NCBI GenBank assembly: GCA_002347725.1
Contig: DDXA01000002.1
Coordinates: 1 to 64,000 of the forward strand
Reading direction: 5' to 3'
Length of the DNA: 64,000 nt
Origin: Actinobacteria bacterium UBA2272
Lineage (GTDB): Bacteria; Actinomycetota; Coriobacteriia; Anaerosomatales; Anaerosomataceae
The notes beneath the pieces were generated by a model. The model saw only the letters and a program-made list of their open reading frames with translations. It had not been told where the DNA came from and searched no databases. The position numbers and the translations under genes were made by a program. This document shows, piece after piece, positions 1 to 8,441 of this stretch (positions are counted from its first letter, which is position 1; each line of letters starts with the position of its first letter).

Positions 1-602
1 GGGAAGTAGGTGTCGATGGCGTCCAGGAGCTCCTGGATCGAGCCCGTCCACGCCGGATCGCCCTCGAGGGCCTTGAGCGCCGACCCGCGGATGACGGGGA
101 TGTTGTCGCCGTCGAACTCGTACTCGGAGAGCAACTCGCGGACTTCCAGCTCGACGAGCTCGATGAGCTCCTCGTCATCGACCATGTCGCACTTGTTCAG
201 GTAGACGACGATGTTGGGCACGCCGACCTGGCGGGCAAGCAGGATGTGCTCGCGGGTCTGGGCCATCGGGCCGTCGGTGGCGGCGATGACCAGGACCGCG
301 CCGTCCATCTGGGCGGCGCCGGTGATCATGTTCTTCACGTAGTCGGCGTGGCCCGGGCAGTCGACGTGCGCGTAGTGGCGCTTGGCGCTCTCGTACTCGA
401 CGTGAGCGATGGCGATGGTGATACCGCGCTCGCGCTCCTCCGGAGCCTTGTCGATCTGGTCGAACGGGGTGAAGTCGGCCATGCCCTTAGCGGCCTGCTC
501 CTTGGTGATGGCCGCGGTGAGTGTCGTCTTGCCGTGGTCGACGTGACCGATGGTGCCGACGTTCATGTGCGGCTTGGTGCGCTCGAACTTCTTCTTCGCC
601 AT
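1..602 (-). CDS. tuf: Elongation factor Tu, 5' portion (runs off the window)
   Basis: GTPase that delivers aminoacyl-tRNA to the ribosome. About 200 N-terminal codons are present and the rest lies beyond base 1. Reading leftward from the ATG at 602, the protein starts MAKKKFERTKPHMNVGTIGH. It carries the P-loop GHVDHGKTT, the switch I segment ending RGITI, the DCPGHADY (G3) motif and NKCD (G4), all diagnostic of EF-Tu. A strong AGGAGG Shine-Dalgarno lies just upstream. The 149-nt gap to tRNA-Met would be a leader if tuf is cotranscribed with the upstream tRNAs, a common actinobacterial and clostridial arrangement. The family call is certain; only the 3' end is missing. Confidence 0.97.
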   Translation of the reverse strand, partial: MAKKKFERTKPHMNVGTIGHVDHGKTTLTAAITKEQAAKGMADFTPFDQIDKAPEERERGITIAIAHVEYESAKRHYAHVDCPGHADYVKNMITGAAQMDGAVLVIAATDGPMAQTREHILLARQVGVPNIVVYLNKCDMVDDEELIELVELEVRELLSEYEFDGDNIPVIRGSALKALEGDPAWTGSIQELLDAIDTYF

Positions 603-751
603 GAGTCTCCTCCTTCAAAGGACCTGACGCGACCACGCCGGTCGCGGGTATGGTCCCGCCTCCGGCCCGCGCGACCACCCGGTGGTGATGCGCAGTGTCG
701 TACGGCTATCTATGCCTTGAACGTGACGCTCACGCGCCTCCGTCTGATGCC

Positions 752-828
752 TGGTAGCGGCGACTGGACTCGAACCAGTGACAACACGGGTATGAACCGT
801 GTGCTCTAACCAACTGAGCTACGCCGCC
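752..828 (-). tRNA. tRNA-Met (CAT), elongator type
   Basis: A 77-nt cloverleaf on the minus strand with encoded CCA. It begins GGCGGCGTAGCTCAG, has anticodon loop TTCATAC (anticodon CAT) in an ACACGG-type stem, and a GGTTCGAGTCC T-arm. The acceptor stem is a full seven pairs with a terminal G-U. The C1-A72 mismatch typical of initiator tRNA is absent, so it is called elongator. It is the last of three tRNAs before tuf. Confidence 0.93.
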
Positions 829-861
829 TCGAGCCGGCCAGGCGGCCGGCACGGTAACGCG

Positions 862-937
<76 letters not shown>

Positions 938-968
938 GGGAAACCCGCTCTGTGCGGGGAGGATCTGC

Positions 969-1053
969 TGGTGGGGGCGGATGGATTCGAACCATCGTAG
1001 GCGTAGCCAACGGGTTTACAGCCCGTCCCCTTTAGCCACTCGGGCACACCCCC
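969..1053 (-). tRNA. tRNA-Tyr (GTA)
   Basis: An 85-nt class II tRNA on the minus strand with a long variable arm and encoded CCA. It starts GGGGGTGTGCCCGAGTGG. Anticodon stem ACGGG/CCCGT closes loop CTGTAAA, giving anticodon GTA. First tRNA downstream of the promoter at 1116-1145. Confidence 0.94.
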
Positions 1054-1115
1054 ACAATAAAAAAGCCGTGCTCTATCACATTTTCAAGTTGCTTGCCTGG
1101 CGACAGGCGTTAGGA

Positions 1116-1145
1116 ATACTACTGTATCGCTCGAACGAGTGTCAA
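1116..1145 (-). promoter_or_regulatory. Sigma70-type promoter of the tRNA-Tyr/Thr/Met-tuf unit
   Basis: On the minus strand a perfect -35 TTGACA (1140-1145) is followed after 18 nt by TAGTAT (1116-1121), reading toward tRNA-Tyr about 60 nt downstream. No gene lies between. A T-run next to the tRNA-Tyr 5' end could be a pausing or attenuation element, but no convincing hairpin precedes it. Confidence 0.7.
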
Positions 1146-1212
1146 CGACGACAACGGTGCCGGGCGTATCCAGCGGCCGCGACCATCCACTCGCCGGAGC
1201 GAGCAGGGTGGC

Positions 1213-1833
1213 TCAGGTGCGCACGACGCGGTGGTAGACAGAGCCGACATCCCGTACGCCGGGGACCTCGGTGTCGAGGTCTCGCTGGGAGACGATACGG
1301 TACCACGCTGCGCGGCCATCGGTCATCACCGGGCGGGGCGCGTAGCGATCCTGCACCTTCTCGAACCACGCGCGCAGTTCCCGCATGGGGATGATGTGAA
1401 GGCCGTCCCGCTCGACGGCCAATTCGGTGAAGAACTGCGAGTCCGGGCTCTCCAGCAGCTCCACGACCTTCGCCTCGGGCTGTGCGATCACGAGGCGATA
1501 GTAGTAGAGATCGTCGGCCTGTGAGCGCTGCAACCAGCCGGGCTCCCTGGTCGTCGTGTCCGCCACTGACTCCAGGCCGTAACTGTGCGTCTGTGCACGG
1601 TAGAACGGCAACGAGCGGTCGGCTATCTTGAGCGGATCCTCGCCAAAGTAGGAGTCTGCCTTGACCTTGGCCGACAGACGTACAGCACCGTTCGTGTACT
1701 GCAGATCAACGCCCATAGCCTCATCACGGAGAGCACGGGCCACCACGACGTCGGTCGCACCCGTACGCTCGAGATACCTTCCGAGGATTCGCTTTGCGAT
1801 CTCGTGCAGGAGCGTGCTCCCGGTCGGACTCAT
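1213..1833 (-). CDS. Hypothetical protein, possible nuclease-like fold
   Basis: A 206-residue soluble protein with no signal peptide or membrane segment and no family I can name. The ATG follows a purine-rich GGGAAGGGGAGGGG stretch, a good ribosome binding site. Residues about 42-62 contain D-x-Q-Y-T-N-G-x-V-R-L-S-A-K-V-K, an Asp followed about 13 residues later by K-x-K. This resembles the acidic-plus-Lys arrangement of PD-(D/E)XK nuclease folds, but no second acidic residue can be assigned with confidence, so this is only a suggestion. It is rich in Arg and Tyr with an even alpha/beta mix. It lies 32 nt downstream of the cyclic-nucleotide-binding gene on the same strand and may be cotranscribed with it. 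Confidence 0.8.
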   Translation of the reverse strand: MSPTGSTLLHEIAKRILGRYLERTGATDVVVARALRDEAMGVDLQYTNGAVRLSAKVKADSYFGEDPLKIADRSLPFYRAQTHSYGLESVADTTTREPGWLQRSQADDLYYYRLVIAQPEAKVVELLESPDSQFFTELAVERDGLHIIPMRELRAWFEKVQDRYAPRPVMTDGRAAWYRIVSQRDLDTEVPGVRDVGSVYHRVVRT

Positions 1834-1865
1834 CGACCCCTCCCCTTCCCACCGCAGTGCGGTGG

Positions 1866-2279
1866 CTAGCGGGCCAGTCGCTCGTCAGCCACACGCAGGC
1901 GCCGGCTCAACACCTCGAGCAGCCTGATCGCAATCGACGGCGTGTTCTCGAGAAGCGCCTTGAAGTCCCAACTCGAGAGCATCAGACACCGTGTCTCCTC
2001 GATCGCCCGGATCGTCGCGGAACGCGGCGCGCTGTCCAGAAGCGACATATCGCCGAAGAAGTCGCCCGTGGCGAAGGCGCCAAGCACCGCGCCGTCGCGT
2101 TCGATGGCGACACGGCCGTTCGTGATCAGGTAGAACGCCTGCCCCGGCGTCCCCTGGGTGACGATGATCTGGCCGGGCACGTAGGTGTGCTCCTGGGCGA
2201 CAGAAGCGATGCTCGCGATCTCCGCAGTCGTGCAGTTCTCGAAGATCGGCACACGCGAGAGGAACTCCTCGTTAGTCAC
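1866..2279 (-). CDS. Cyclic nucleotide-binding domain protein (CRP/FNR-type sensor domain only)
   Basis: A 137-residue single-domain protein starting GTG after a GAGGAGG ribosome binding site. Almost the whole length is one cNMP-binding beta-roll: TYVPGQIIVTQGTPGQAFYL, then GRVAIERDG, then GDFFGDMSLLDSAPRSATIRA, which is the phosphate-binding-cassette region with its conserved G-E/D...R-x-A pattern. A short C-terminal helical part ends RRLRVADERLAR. There is no DNA-binding helix-turn-helix, so it is not a complete CRP. Such stand-alone domains usually regulate a partner protein. The divergent nucleotidyl cyclase at 3162-4679 is an obvious candidate source of ligand, by inference. Confidence 0.9.
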   Translation of the reverse strand: MTNEEFLSRVPIFENCTTAEIASIASVAQEHTYVPGQIIVTQGTPGQAFYLITNGRVAIERDGAVLGAFATGDFFGDMSLLDSAPRSATIRAIEETRCLMLSSWDFKALLENTPSIAIRLLEVLSRRLRVADERLAR

Positions 2280-2440
2280 AGTCGCCTCCTCGTCGGGTCA
2301 CACAAACTCATGCTAGACCATGCAGGGCCTGCGGTGAAGCGCGGCATCGGTCGAGAAGTCATCACCGTGCGCTCGGCACAGCCATGATGCACAATGGCCA
2401 CAGTACCCGACGTTGTCAGCGGGACCCGGCGGGAGACACG

Positions 2441-3148
2441 ATGGCGCTGTTCCTGAGCCTGTATCTCGGCCACGTGCTGGGCGACTTCGTCTTCCAGCCG
2501 GGAAAGCTCGTGCTAGCCAAGCGACGCGGCACCCCGGGCGTGATCCTCCACACGACGATCGTCGTCGCGTGCACGGCGCTGGCGGGGGCCGCCAACCTCG
2601 ACCGGACGTGGCCGATCGTCCTGCTTGCCGGTATCGCGCACTTCGGGGTCGAGCACCTGACCATCGGAGCGCGACGGGCACGCGAGTCCTCCGGGCTGAC
2701 GGTGTTCCTTCTCGATCAGGGAGTGCACATCGTGTCGCTCGTACTGATGGCGCTCGCGTTCGACGGGTCGGTGCCCCCCGTGCTCTTCATCTTCAGCGTG
2801 CCACTCGACACCCTGGCGGCAGTCTGCGGAATCGCCACCGTGTCGTTCGCCGGCTCGATCCTCGTGTTCGAGCTCGAGGTCATGCGCCATCCCGCCGAAG
2901 ACCCCGACCCGATTCTGAAACTCGACGTCCCGCGCCTGTACGGGATGGGCGAACGAAGCGTCGGACTTGCACTCGCGCTACTCGCCCCGGTGCCGACCCT
3001 CGGCGCATTGGCCTTCGTGCCGAGGGCCGCCTTCGCCCTGACGCGAGCGGCAGACCGGCGGGCGAAACACATGACGGCTGCCGTCGCAGGATTCGCGCTG
3101 TGCGCACTGATCTGGGCTCTGATCACCTTCTTCGCCGCACCAGTATGA
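2441..3148 (+). CDS. DUF3307 family membrane protein
   Basis: A 235-residue polytopic membrane protein with about six hydrophobic segments. The N-terminus LSLYLGHVLGDFVFQPGKL followed by a conserved Lys-rich turn and an H-x-x-x-x-x-C/A segment matches the DUF3307 signature (LGDF.LQ). I chose the ATG at 2441 because it follows GGCGGGAGACACG. An upstream in-frame ATG at 2384 would add 19 charged residues before the first membrane segment. Some DUF3307 proteins occur beside SatD-type regulators, but no function is established. It sits 13 nt before the class III cyclase gene and is probably cotranscribed with it. Confidence 0.88.
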   Translation: MALFLSLYLGHVLGDFVFQPGKLVLAKRRGTPGVILHTTIVVACTALAGAANLDRTWPIVLLAGIAHFGVEHLTIGARRARESSGLTVFLLDQGVHIVSLVLMALAFDGSVPPVLFIFSVPLDTLAAVCGIATVSFAGSILVFELEVMRHPAEDPDPILKLDVPRLYGMGERSVGLALALLAPVPTLGALAFVPRAAFALTRAADRRAKHMTAAVAGFALCALIWALITFFAAPV

Positions 3149-3161
3149 GAGGGGTCCGACT

Positions 3162-4679
3162 GTGACAGCACACGTCGCCCGGAAGAACCGGCATGCCCTG
3201 CGCTTCGTGACTGCGGCGGCCTTCGGTGTTGCCGCGTTCGGGGTGCTGCGCATCTCCCCCTTCTATCCCACGTGGCTCGTGCTCGCGATGGCACTCGGCA
3301 TGGGCGCACTGGCGCTCGCCTCACCGCCCTCGTCGGCTCTCGCCCTGGCGGTGGCGGGAAGCGTGCCGCTCGTGGCGGCCGACCTCGTAGTCGGGGTCAC
3401 GGTCATGATCGTCGCACTTGTGGCCACGCAGTACCTTGCGAGCGGGCGCGCGACTGGCTTCCTCCTACTCGCACTGGTCGCAGTGGCGCTCCCGATCCGG
3501 GCCGAGTGGGCCCTCGTGCCGCTTGCCGGCTACCTGCTCGGCCGCGGGAGGGGCGCCACGACAGCGGCTTCCATATGCCTCGCCGTTGAGATCGCCGGCA
3601 TCCTGACAGGCGCCGCGGCGATCGGCACGCTGGCGACCGGCGGCGGCACGGCGCTCATCCAACCTGCGACGATCGGTCACGCCACGCCGAGCTTCGGGTG
3701 GCTGACGGAGTCGATCGCTGCAGCCGACCCCGACCGTACGCTCGCGGTCATCGGCGAGACGCGCCAGCTCGTGCTGCTCGGTCTCCAGCCCCTCCTGTGG
3801 GCGACAGCGGCCGCCGTCGCAGGAGCACTTCGCCGGACGCTGTCGCCCCTGCTGTCCGCCGCCGGAGCCGTGACCTCTCTGGCGGTGCTCGCGGCTGGCA
3901 GCCTCGCGTTCAGGATCGGTCTCGACGCACCCACGAGCGGCCTCCTGCCGACGGCACTCATCTCACTCGCCGTCACCGTGGCGGTGATCGTCATCGCCGA
4001 GCTCGTCTTCCCGGTCGAGGCGCTGCCTGAAACCGCAGCCTCCACCCCGCAAGCACAGTCGGAGGAAGCGGACGTCGACGACCTTCTGCGCGTCATCGCG
4101 TCTGCCGAGGACACGTTGGCGTCGCGCCACCGGACCGAAGCCGTGGTGCTTCTCTCGGACATGAAGTCCTTCTCGGCGCTCACCGAGGATCTTGGCAGCC
4201 TCGAGTCGGCCAAGATCGTGCAGCGCCACCGTGACCTGCTGCTCCCCGTCATCGAACGTCACGGCGGCAAGGGCAAGTCGACCGGCGGAGACGGGCTGGT
4301 CGCGGCGTTCACCTCCCCGATCGACGCCGTGGATGCGGCCGTGGACATGCAGCGCACGCTCCGGGAGTTCTGTCGCTCGGACAGAACCTGCGGCGATCTC
4401 CTGATCAGGATCGGGATCGCCGAGGGCGAAGTGGTCGTGGACAAGGGCGGCCGACCGTTCCTGGGCGGGGCGCTCAACCTTGCGGCCCGCGTGATGGACC
4501 TCGCCGACGGCGGACGTGTGATGGTCACCGGAGGTGTGGCCGCGACGCTCGGCGATCAGGCGACCGATAGGATGCACTCGCACGGCGAGTTCAAGCTCAA
4601 GAACATCGCCGAGCCGCTGAAGGTCGTGGAGGTTCTGTGGAACGAGGATCTCGCGCCACAGGAGATCCGCGCCACTTGA
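3162..4679 (+). CDS. Membrane-anchored class III adenylate/guanylate cyclase domain protein
   Basis: A 505-residue protein starting GTG. Residues 1 to about 290 are a run of 8-10 hydrophobic segments. Residues about 325-500 form a class III nucleotidyl cyclase domain, facing the cytoplasm. The first metal-binding Asp lies in LLSDMKSFSAL, the second in STGGDGLVAAF, and the transition-state Asn/Arg in LNLAARVMD. Two details are unusual. The Lys that normally sits four residues before the second Asp is shifted by one (K-S-T-G-G-D). The position usually held by the adenine-specifying Asp is Pro (G-R-P-F-L-G-G). Base specificity, or even activity, therefore cannot be assumed to be ATP to cAMP. It is divergent from the cNMP-binding protein at 1866-2279. 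Confidence 0.9.
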   Translation: MTAHVARKNRHALRFVTAAAFGVAAFGVLRISPFYPTWLVLAMALGMGALALASPPSSALALAVAGSVPLVAADLVVGVTVMIVALVATQYLASGRATGFLLLALVAVALPIRAEWALVPLAGYLLGRGRGATTAASICLAVEIAGILTGAAAIGTLATGGGTALIQPATIGHATPSFGWLTESIAAADPDRTLAVIGETRQLVLLGLQPLLWATAAAVAGALRRTLSPLLSAAGAVTSLAVLAAGSLAFRIGLDAPTSGLLPTALISLAVTVAVIVIAELVFPVEALPETAASTPQAQSEEADVDDLLRVIASAEDTLASRHRTEAVVLLSDMKSFSALTEDLGSLESAKIVQRHRDLLLPVIERHGGKGKSTGGDGLVAAFTSPIDAVDAAVDMQRTLREFCRSDRTCGDLLIRIGIAEGEVVVDKGGRPFLGGALNLAARVMDLADGGRVMVTGGVAATLGDQATDRMHSHGEFKLKNIAEPLKVVEVLWNEDLAPQEIRAT

Positions 4680-4735
4680 GACTGAGGCCGAGGGCATGGC
4701 GACGGCCCGGACGAAGCCCGGGCCAGAGTGATCGA

Positions 4736-4810
4736 TGGAGCCGGCGGAGGGAGTCGAACCCACAACCTATCGCTTACAAGGCGATTGCTCTGCCGTTGAG
4801 CTACGCCGGC
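4736..4810 (-). tRNA. tRNA-Thr (TGT)
   Basis: A 75-nt minus-strand cloverleaf with encoded CCA, starting GCCGGCGTAGCTCAAC. Anticodon stem ATCGC/GCGAT closes loop CTTGTAA, giving anticodon TGT (Thr, ACA/ACG). It follows the sigH-like gene by 43 nt. A tRNA-Thr downstream of sigH is common next to the rpmG/secE/nusG region, but those genes are not in this window. Confidence 0.94.
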
Positions 4811-4853
4811 GGCGCGCCCTATTGTAGACGCGCATGGGTCGGCGTTCCACCCA

Positions 4854-5519
4854 TCAGCAGGCGCGCGATATCTCGATCTGCAGTTCGATCTTGCGCTTGA
4901 TCCGCTGAAGGGCGTTGTCCACGGACTTGACGCCGCGCTGCAGCAAGGCCGCGACCTCCTGGTACGACTTGCCCTCGACGTAGAGCCTGAGCACCTCGGT
5001 CTCGAACGGCGAGAGCACCTGCATGAAGCCTTCCCGAATGCTCACCGTCTCCCATGCGGAGATGACGATCTCGGCGGGGTCACAGATCTCGCGCGCGGCA
5101 AGGATGTCGGCCAGTACGCGGTCGCCTTCCTCCTCCATGCTCGCCGGGCGGCTCAGTGAGACATAGCTGTTGAGCGGTGAGTGCTTCTGGCGCGTCGCTG
5201 ACTTGATCGCCGTGATGAGCTGGCGCGTGATACACAGCTCGGCGAAGGAGCGGAAGCTCGCCTGACGTGAGGGGTCGTAGTCTCTGACGGCCTTGTAGAG
5301 GCCGATCATGCCCTCCTGGATGACATCGTCGCGATCTGCGCCAGCAAGGAAGTACGAGCGCGCCTTGCAGCGCACGAATCCCCGGTAGCGTGCGACGAGC
5401 GCTGAACTGGCAGCCTCGTCCCCCCGTTGTGCGGCGACTATGAGCGTGAGCTCGTCGCAGCGGTCAAGTCTACGTCGTGAGTCTCCAAGTGTCCTTTGCA
5501 ACCCGATCTTCCCTCCCAC
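4854..5519 (-). CDS. sigH: RNA polymerase sigma factor, SigH (Spo0H)-like
   Basis: A 221-residue sigma70-family factor. Region 2 is complete: LVARYRGFVRCKARSYFLAG-D-x-D-DVIQEGMIGLYKAVRDYDP, then SFRSFAELCITRQLITAIKSATRQKH. Region 4 is LSPFETEVLRLYVEGKSYQEVAALLQ followed by VKSVDNALQRIKRKI. The QEGMIGLYKA and LNSYVSL motifs are those of the SigH/Spo0H subfamily rather than of ECF factors. It closes the conserved cysS-rlmB-NYN-sigH block as in Firmicutes. The start used is a GTG after a G-rich ribosome binding site; a TTG six codons later is possible. In non-sporulating actinobacteria its regulon is unknown. Confidence 0.92.
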   Translation of the reverse strand: MGGKIGLQRTLGDSRRRLDRCDELTLIVAAQRGDEAASSALVARYRGFVRCKARSYFLAGADRDDVIQEGMIGLYKAVRDYDPSRQASFRSFAELCITRQLITAIKSATRQKHSPLNSYVSLSRPASMEEEGDRVLADILAAREICDPAEIVISAWETVSIREGFMQVLSPFETEVLRLYVEGKSYQEVAALLQRGVKSVDNALQRIKRKIELQIEISRAC

Positions 5520-5597
5520 GAAGCCCCCCGGTCTCGAGGGGGAGGATTACGCAGTGCCGCAGTGCTTGTGAACGGCAGTACATCTCGGAACAACCCG

Positions 5598-5625
5598 ACG
5601 ATAACACCCGGCAACAGCCTGTCAA
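5598..5625 (-). promoter_or_regulatory. Likely sigH promoter
   Basis: On the minus strand TTGACA (5620-5625), 16 nt spacer, TATCGT (5598-5603), reading toward the sigH-like gene about 80 nt downstream. Gap 5520-5672 holds nothing else that I recognise. Confidence 0.55.
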
Positions 5626-5672
5626 CGAATTCGCTCAAGCCTGAATGAGCCTGACATCGGGTCTCCGATTCG

Positions 5673-6197
5673 TTAGTCGACTATCGACCGTGGGTCGCGT
5701 CCCCCTCGGGCCCACCTGGAAAGCGCCGCGCCCACCTCAGGATCGATTCGCTGACCGAGGGCAACGCGACCCCGCGAGCGCACGAAGCGGCGCACCTCAC
5801 CCGTAGAAGAATCCAGGTCAGCGATGAAGTTCTCGGCTGAGAGCACCGAGACCGAACCCGTGCGCACCACCTGTCGCGTGGCGGAATCGGATGTGACCAC
5901 CACGGCGCGCTCTCCCCGCTCGCGCGAGCGGGCGGCGAGCGCCTCGATGACCGTATCGGCATCGGTGCCCGCCGCAGAGAAGACCACGGCGAGCGCGCCT
6001 ATGTGATGTGGGGCCCCGTCGGAGGCAGGGTTGGCCCCGCCGTCGAACACGACGACCACGCGAGGTCCCCCTTGCGCGAGTCCGGCCAGATCCGCGACGA
6101 GATGATCGCGGGCGCTATCGAAGTCGGATGCGGCCAGCGCCGCGTAGCGGGGGTGCGCGTGGAGCACGTTGTAGCCGTCTATGATGAGCCGGTCCAT
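5673..6197 (-). CDS. NYN domain (YacP-like) ribonuclease-related protein
   Basis: A 174-residue protein with a PIN-like NYN fold. It opens MDRLIIDGYNVLH with the conserved first-strand Asp and the GYN signature. It then has VVVVFDGG and a central VVTSDSATRQVV, with the acidic positions expected for metal-dependent RNA cleavage. YacP (Rae1) of Bacillus is a ribosome-associated A-site endoribonuclease of this family, so a role in mRNA or rRNA turnover is plausible. The ATG lies 1 nt after the rlmB stop codon, which argues for translational coupling and against the longer upstream start. Part of the conserved rlmB-NYN-sigH cluster. Confidence 0.88.
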   Translation of the reverse strand: MDRLIIDGYNVLHAHPRYAALAASDFDSARDHLVADLAGLAQGGPRVVVVFDGGANPASDGAPHHIGALAVVFSAAGTDADTVIEALAARSRERGERAVVVTSDSATRQVVRTGSVSVLSAENFIADLDSSTGEVRRFVRSRGRVALGQRIDPEVGAALSRWARGGRDPRSIVD

Positions 6198-6198
6198 C

Positions 6199-6930
6199 TC
6201 AGATGGCCCGCCGCACCCATTCGAAGGCAAGCACGGTCGCCGCCTGGGCCACATTCAGCGAGGACACGCGGCCGGCGACGGGGATCGAGACGAGCAGGTC
6301 GCACCGCTCACGCGTGAGCCGGGCCAGCCCGCCCCCTTCAGCGCCGAGCACGAGGACGATCCTTCCGTCGAGCGGCGCGTGCCATAGGTCCTCGTCGGCG
6401 CGCTCATCGGCCCCTGCCACCCAGAAGTCCGCATCCTTCAGGGTGCCGAGCGCCTGCGACACATTGGCCACGCGGACGACCGGCAGATGAGCCGTCGCAC
6501 CGGCGGCAGCCTTGTGCACCGTCGGGCCGACATCGGCGGCCCGCTGCTTGGGGATGATGACCGCATCACCCCCGGCGACTTCCACCGAGCGGATGACGGC
6601 GCCGAGGTTCCCGGGATCCGTGACGTGGTCGAGCACGACGACGAGCGCCCGCTGCCGACCGGCGGTGGCGCGCACCACCTCTTCGATCGTGGCATACGTG
6701 AACGGCTCGACCAGGGCAACCACGCCCTGGTGGGCACCGCGCGGCGAGTAGGGTGTGAGCGACTCTCGCGGGACGTCCTCGACGCGCACGCCGGCCTCCC
6801 GGGCGCGATGCAGGATCTCATCGACCGACGGATGCGGCTTGAGCCCCGACGCCACGAGCAGCCGCTCCAGCCGGACTCCCGAGCGCAGCGCCTCGAGAAC
6901 GGCATTGCGGCCCTCGATCACCTCGGCCAT
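6199..6930 (-). CDS. rlmB: 23S rRNA (guanosine-2'-O-)-methyltransferase RlmB (TrmH/SpoU family)
   Basis: A 243-residue SPOUT methyltransferase. The N-terminal substrate-binding domain starts AEVIEGRNAVLEALRSG. The knotted catalytic domain shows motif 1 LDHVTDPGNLGAVIRS with the catalytic Arg, motif 2 IVLVLGAEGGGL, and motif 3 VSIPVAGRVSSLNVAQAATV. RlmB methylates the ribose of a conserved 23S rRNA guanosine (G2251 in E. coli). It is translationally linked to the downstream NYN gene and follows cysS by 5 nt, the usual order in Gram-positive genomes. Confidence 0.95.
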   Translation of the reverse strand: MAEVIEGRNAVLEALRSGVRLERLLVASGLKPHPSVDEILHRAREAGVRVEDVPRESLTPYSPRGAHQGVVALVEPFTYATIEEVVRATAGRQRALVVVLDHVTDPGNLGAVIRSVEVAGGDAVIIPKQRAADVGPTVHKAAAGATAHLPVVRVANVSQALGTLKDADFWVAGADERADEDLWHAPLDGRIVLVLGAEGGGLARLTRERCDLLVSIPVAGRVSSLNVAQAATVLAFEWVRRAI

Positions 6931-6935
6931 CGGAG

Positions 6936-8441
6936 CTAGCCCCCCTGACGGAACTGCACGCGCGAGCCGGAAGCGGTGTCCTCGATCACGAAGCCGAGTC
7001 CCGCCAGTCCGTCGCGCACGGCATCGGCGGCCGCCCAGTTGCGCTCGTTCCGCGCTACCGTCCGGGCGGCAAGCAGCGCGTCGACCGCAGCCTTCGTATC
7101 GGTGCCCGTATAGCCCGCGAGCTGCGCGGCAAGTCCGAGCACGTCGGCGGGGTACTCATCTGCGGCCCTGGCGCTCTCAACGGTCACCCCGAGCACGCCG
7201 AGCAGACTCTTGACCGTGCCTGCGGCGGCATCGAGCCGACCGACGTACCGTGCGTTGTCGCCGATCCCGTGGCGCTCAAGGAAGCCGTTGAGTGCGCGTA
7301 CGAGATCGAAGAGCGCGGCCAGCGCCCCGGCCGTGTTGAAGTCGTCGTCCATCGACTCGATGAACGCATCCCTCGCTCCCTCGGTAGCCGCTTCGACCGT
7401 CTCGAGCGCGCCGGCGGGGGCGGGCTCGAGTGCCGTCTCCGCACGATTGCGTTTCGCCCATTCCAGATTGCGAAGCGGTGTCACGAGGCGTTCGTAAGCG
7501 CGCGACGCTTCCTCGAGCCGATCGGGTGAGAAGTCGAGCGGACTGCGATAGTGGGTCTGCAGCATGAGAAGCCTGACGACCGGCGCGGGATAGCGCTCCA
7601 GGACATCGCGCAGCAGCATGAAGTTGCCGAGCGACTTGCTCATCTTCTCGGCGTTGACCTGCAAGAGGCCGCCGTGCAGCCAGTAGCGCACGAACGGCTG
7701 GCCGGTGGCCGCCTCGGACTGGGCTATCTCGTTCTCGTGATGGGGGAAGATCAGGTCGCTCGCGCCGCCGTGGATGTCGAACGTCACGCCAAGCTCGGCC
7801 TCGGACATCACCGAACACTCGAGATGCCAACCCGGGCGACCCTCACCCCAGGGGCTCGGCCAGTGCGGCTCGCCGGGCTTGGCGCTCTTCCACAGCGCGA
7901 AGTCCAGCGGGTCGCGCTTGCGCCCGTCGACGTCTATCCTCGCGCCGCTCTCGAGTTCGTCGATGTTGCGGCCGGAGAGCTTGCCGTACCCGGGGAAGCT
8001 GCGGACCGAGAAGTAGACGTCGCCGTCAACGGCGTACGCGTGTCCCCGCTCGATGAGTCGCTCGGTCATCTCGATCATCGGCCCGATCGTCTCGGTTGCC
8101 TTGGGCTGCACCGTCGGGCGCTGCACGCCGAGGGCGTCCATCGCGCCGCGAAACGCGAGGGTGTAGTCGGCGGCCACCTCGGCCGGATCGCGCTCCTCTT
8201 CGGTCGCACGCGCGATGATCTTGTCGTCGACGTCGGTGATGTTCTGCACGAAGCGCACGTCGTAGCCGGAGAACGTCAGGTACCGCCTGATGACGTCGAA
8301 CGTCAGGAACGTGCGGGCGTTGCCGATATGGATGTGGTTGTAGACGGTCGGTCCGCAGACGTACATCGTCACCACGCCAGGATCGCGGGGCGCGAACTCC
8401 TCTTTCGTGCGGCTGAGCGTGTTATGGACGCGTATCGTCAT
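6936..8441 (-). CDS. cysS: Cysteinyl-tRNA synthetase
   Basis: A 501-residue class I aminoacyl-tRNA synthetase that charges tRNA-Cys. The N-terminal catalytic domain shows YVCGPTVYNHIHIGNARTF with the zinc-binding Cys and HIGN motif, later zinc ligands in WHLECSVM and FPHHENEIAQ, and the KMSKSLGN motif at about residue 270. A DALR/anticodon-binding domain follows (GALAALFDLVRALN). The start MTIRVHNTLS lies inside the end of cysE, giving a 20-nt overlap and suggesting translational coupling. Slightly longer than the usual 460-480 residues. Confidence 0.97.
   Translation of the reverse strand: MTIRVHNTLSRTKEEFAPRDPGVVTMYVCGPTVYNHIHIGNARTFLTFDVIRRYLTFSGYDVRFVQNITDVDDKIIARATEEERDPAEVAADYTLAFRGAMDALGVQRPTVQPKATETIGPMIEMTERLIERGHAYAVDGDVYFSVRSFPGYGKLSGRNIDELESGARIDVDGRKRDPLDFALWKSAKPGEPHWPSPWGEGRPGWHLECSVMSEAELGVTFDIHGGASDLIFPHHENEIAQSEAATGQPFVRYWLHGGLLQVNAEKMSKSLGNFMLLRDVLERYPAPVVRLLMLQTHYRSPLDFSPDRLEEASRAYERLVTPLRNLEWAKRNRAETALEPAPAGALETVEAATEGARDAFIESMDDDFNTAGALAALFDLVRALNGFLERHGIGDNARYVGRLDAAAGTVKSLLGVLGVTVESARAADEYPADVLGLAAQLAGYTGTDTKAAVDALLAARTVARNERNWAAADAVRDGLAGLGFVIEDTASGSRVQFRQGG

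Noticed and set aside
1054..1110. Attenuator before tRNA-Tyr from a T-run
   Set aside because: No stable hairpin precedes the T-run on the transcribed strand.
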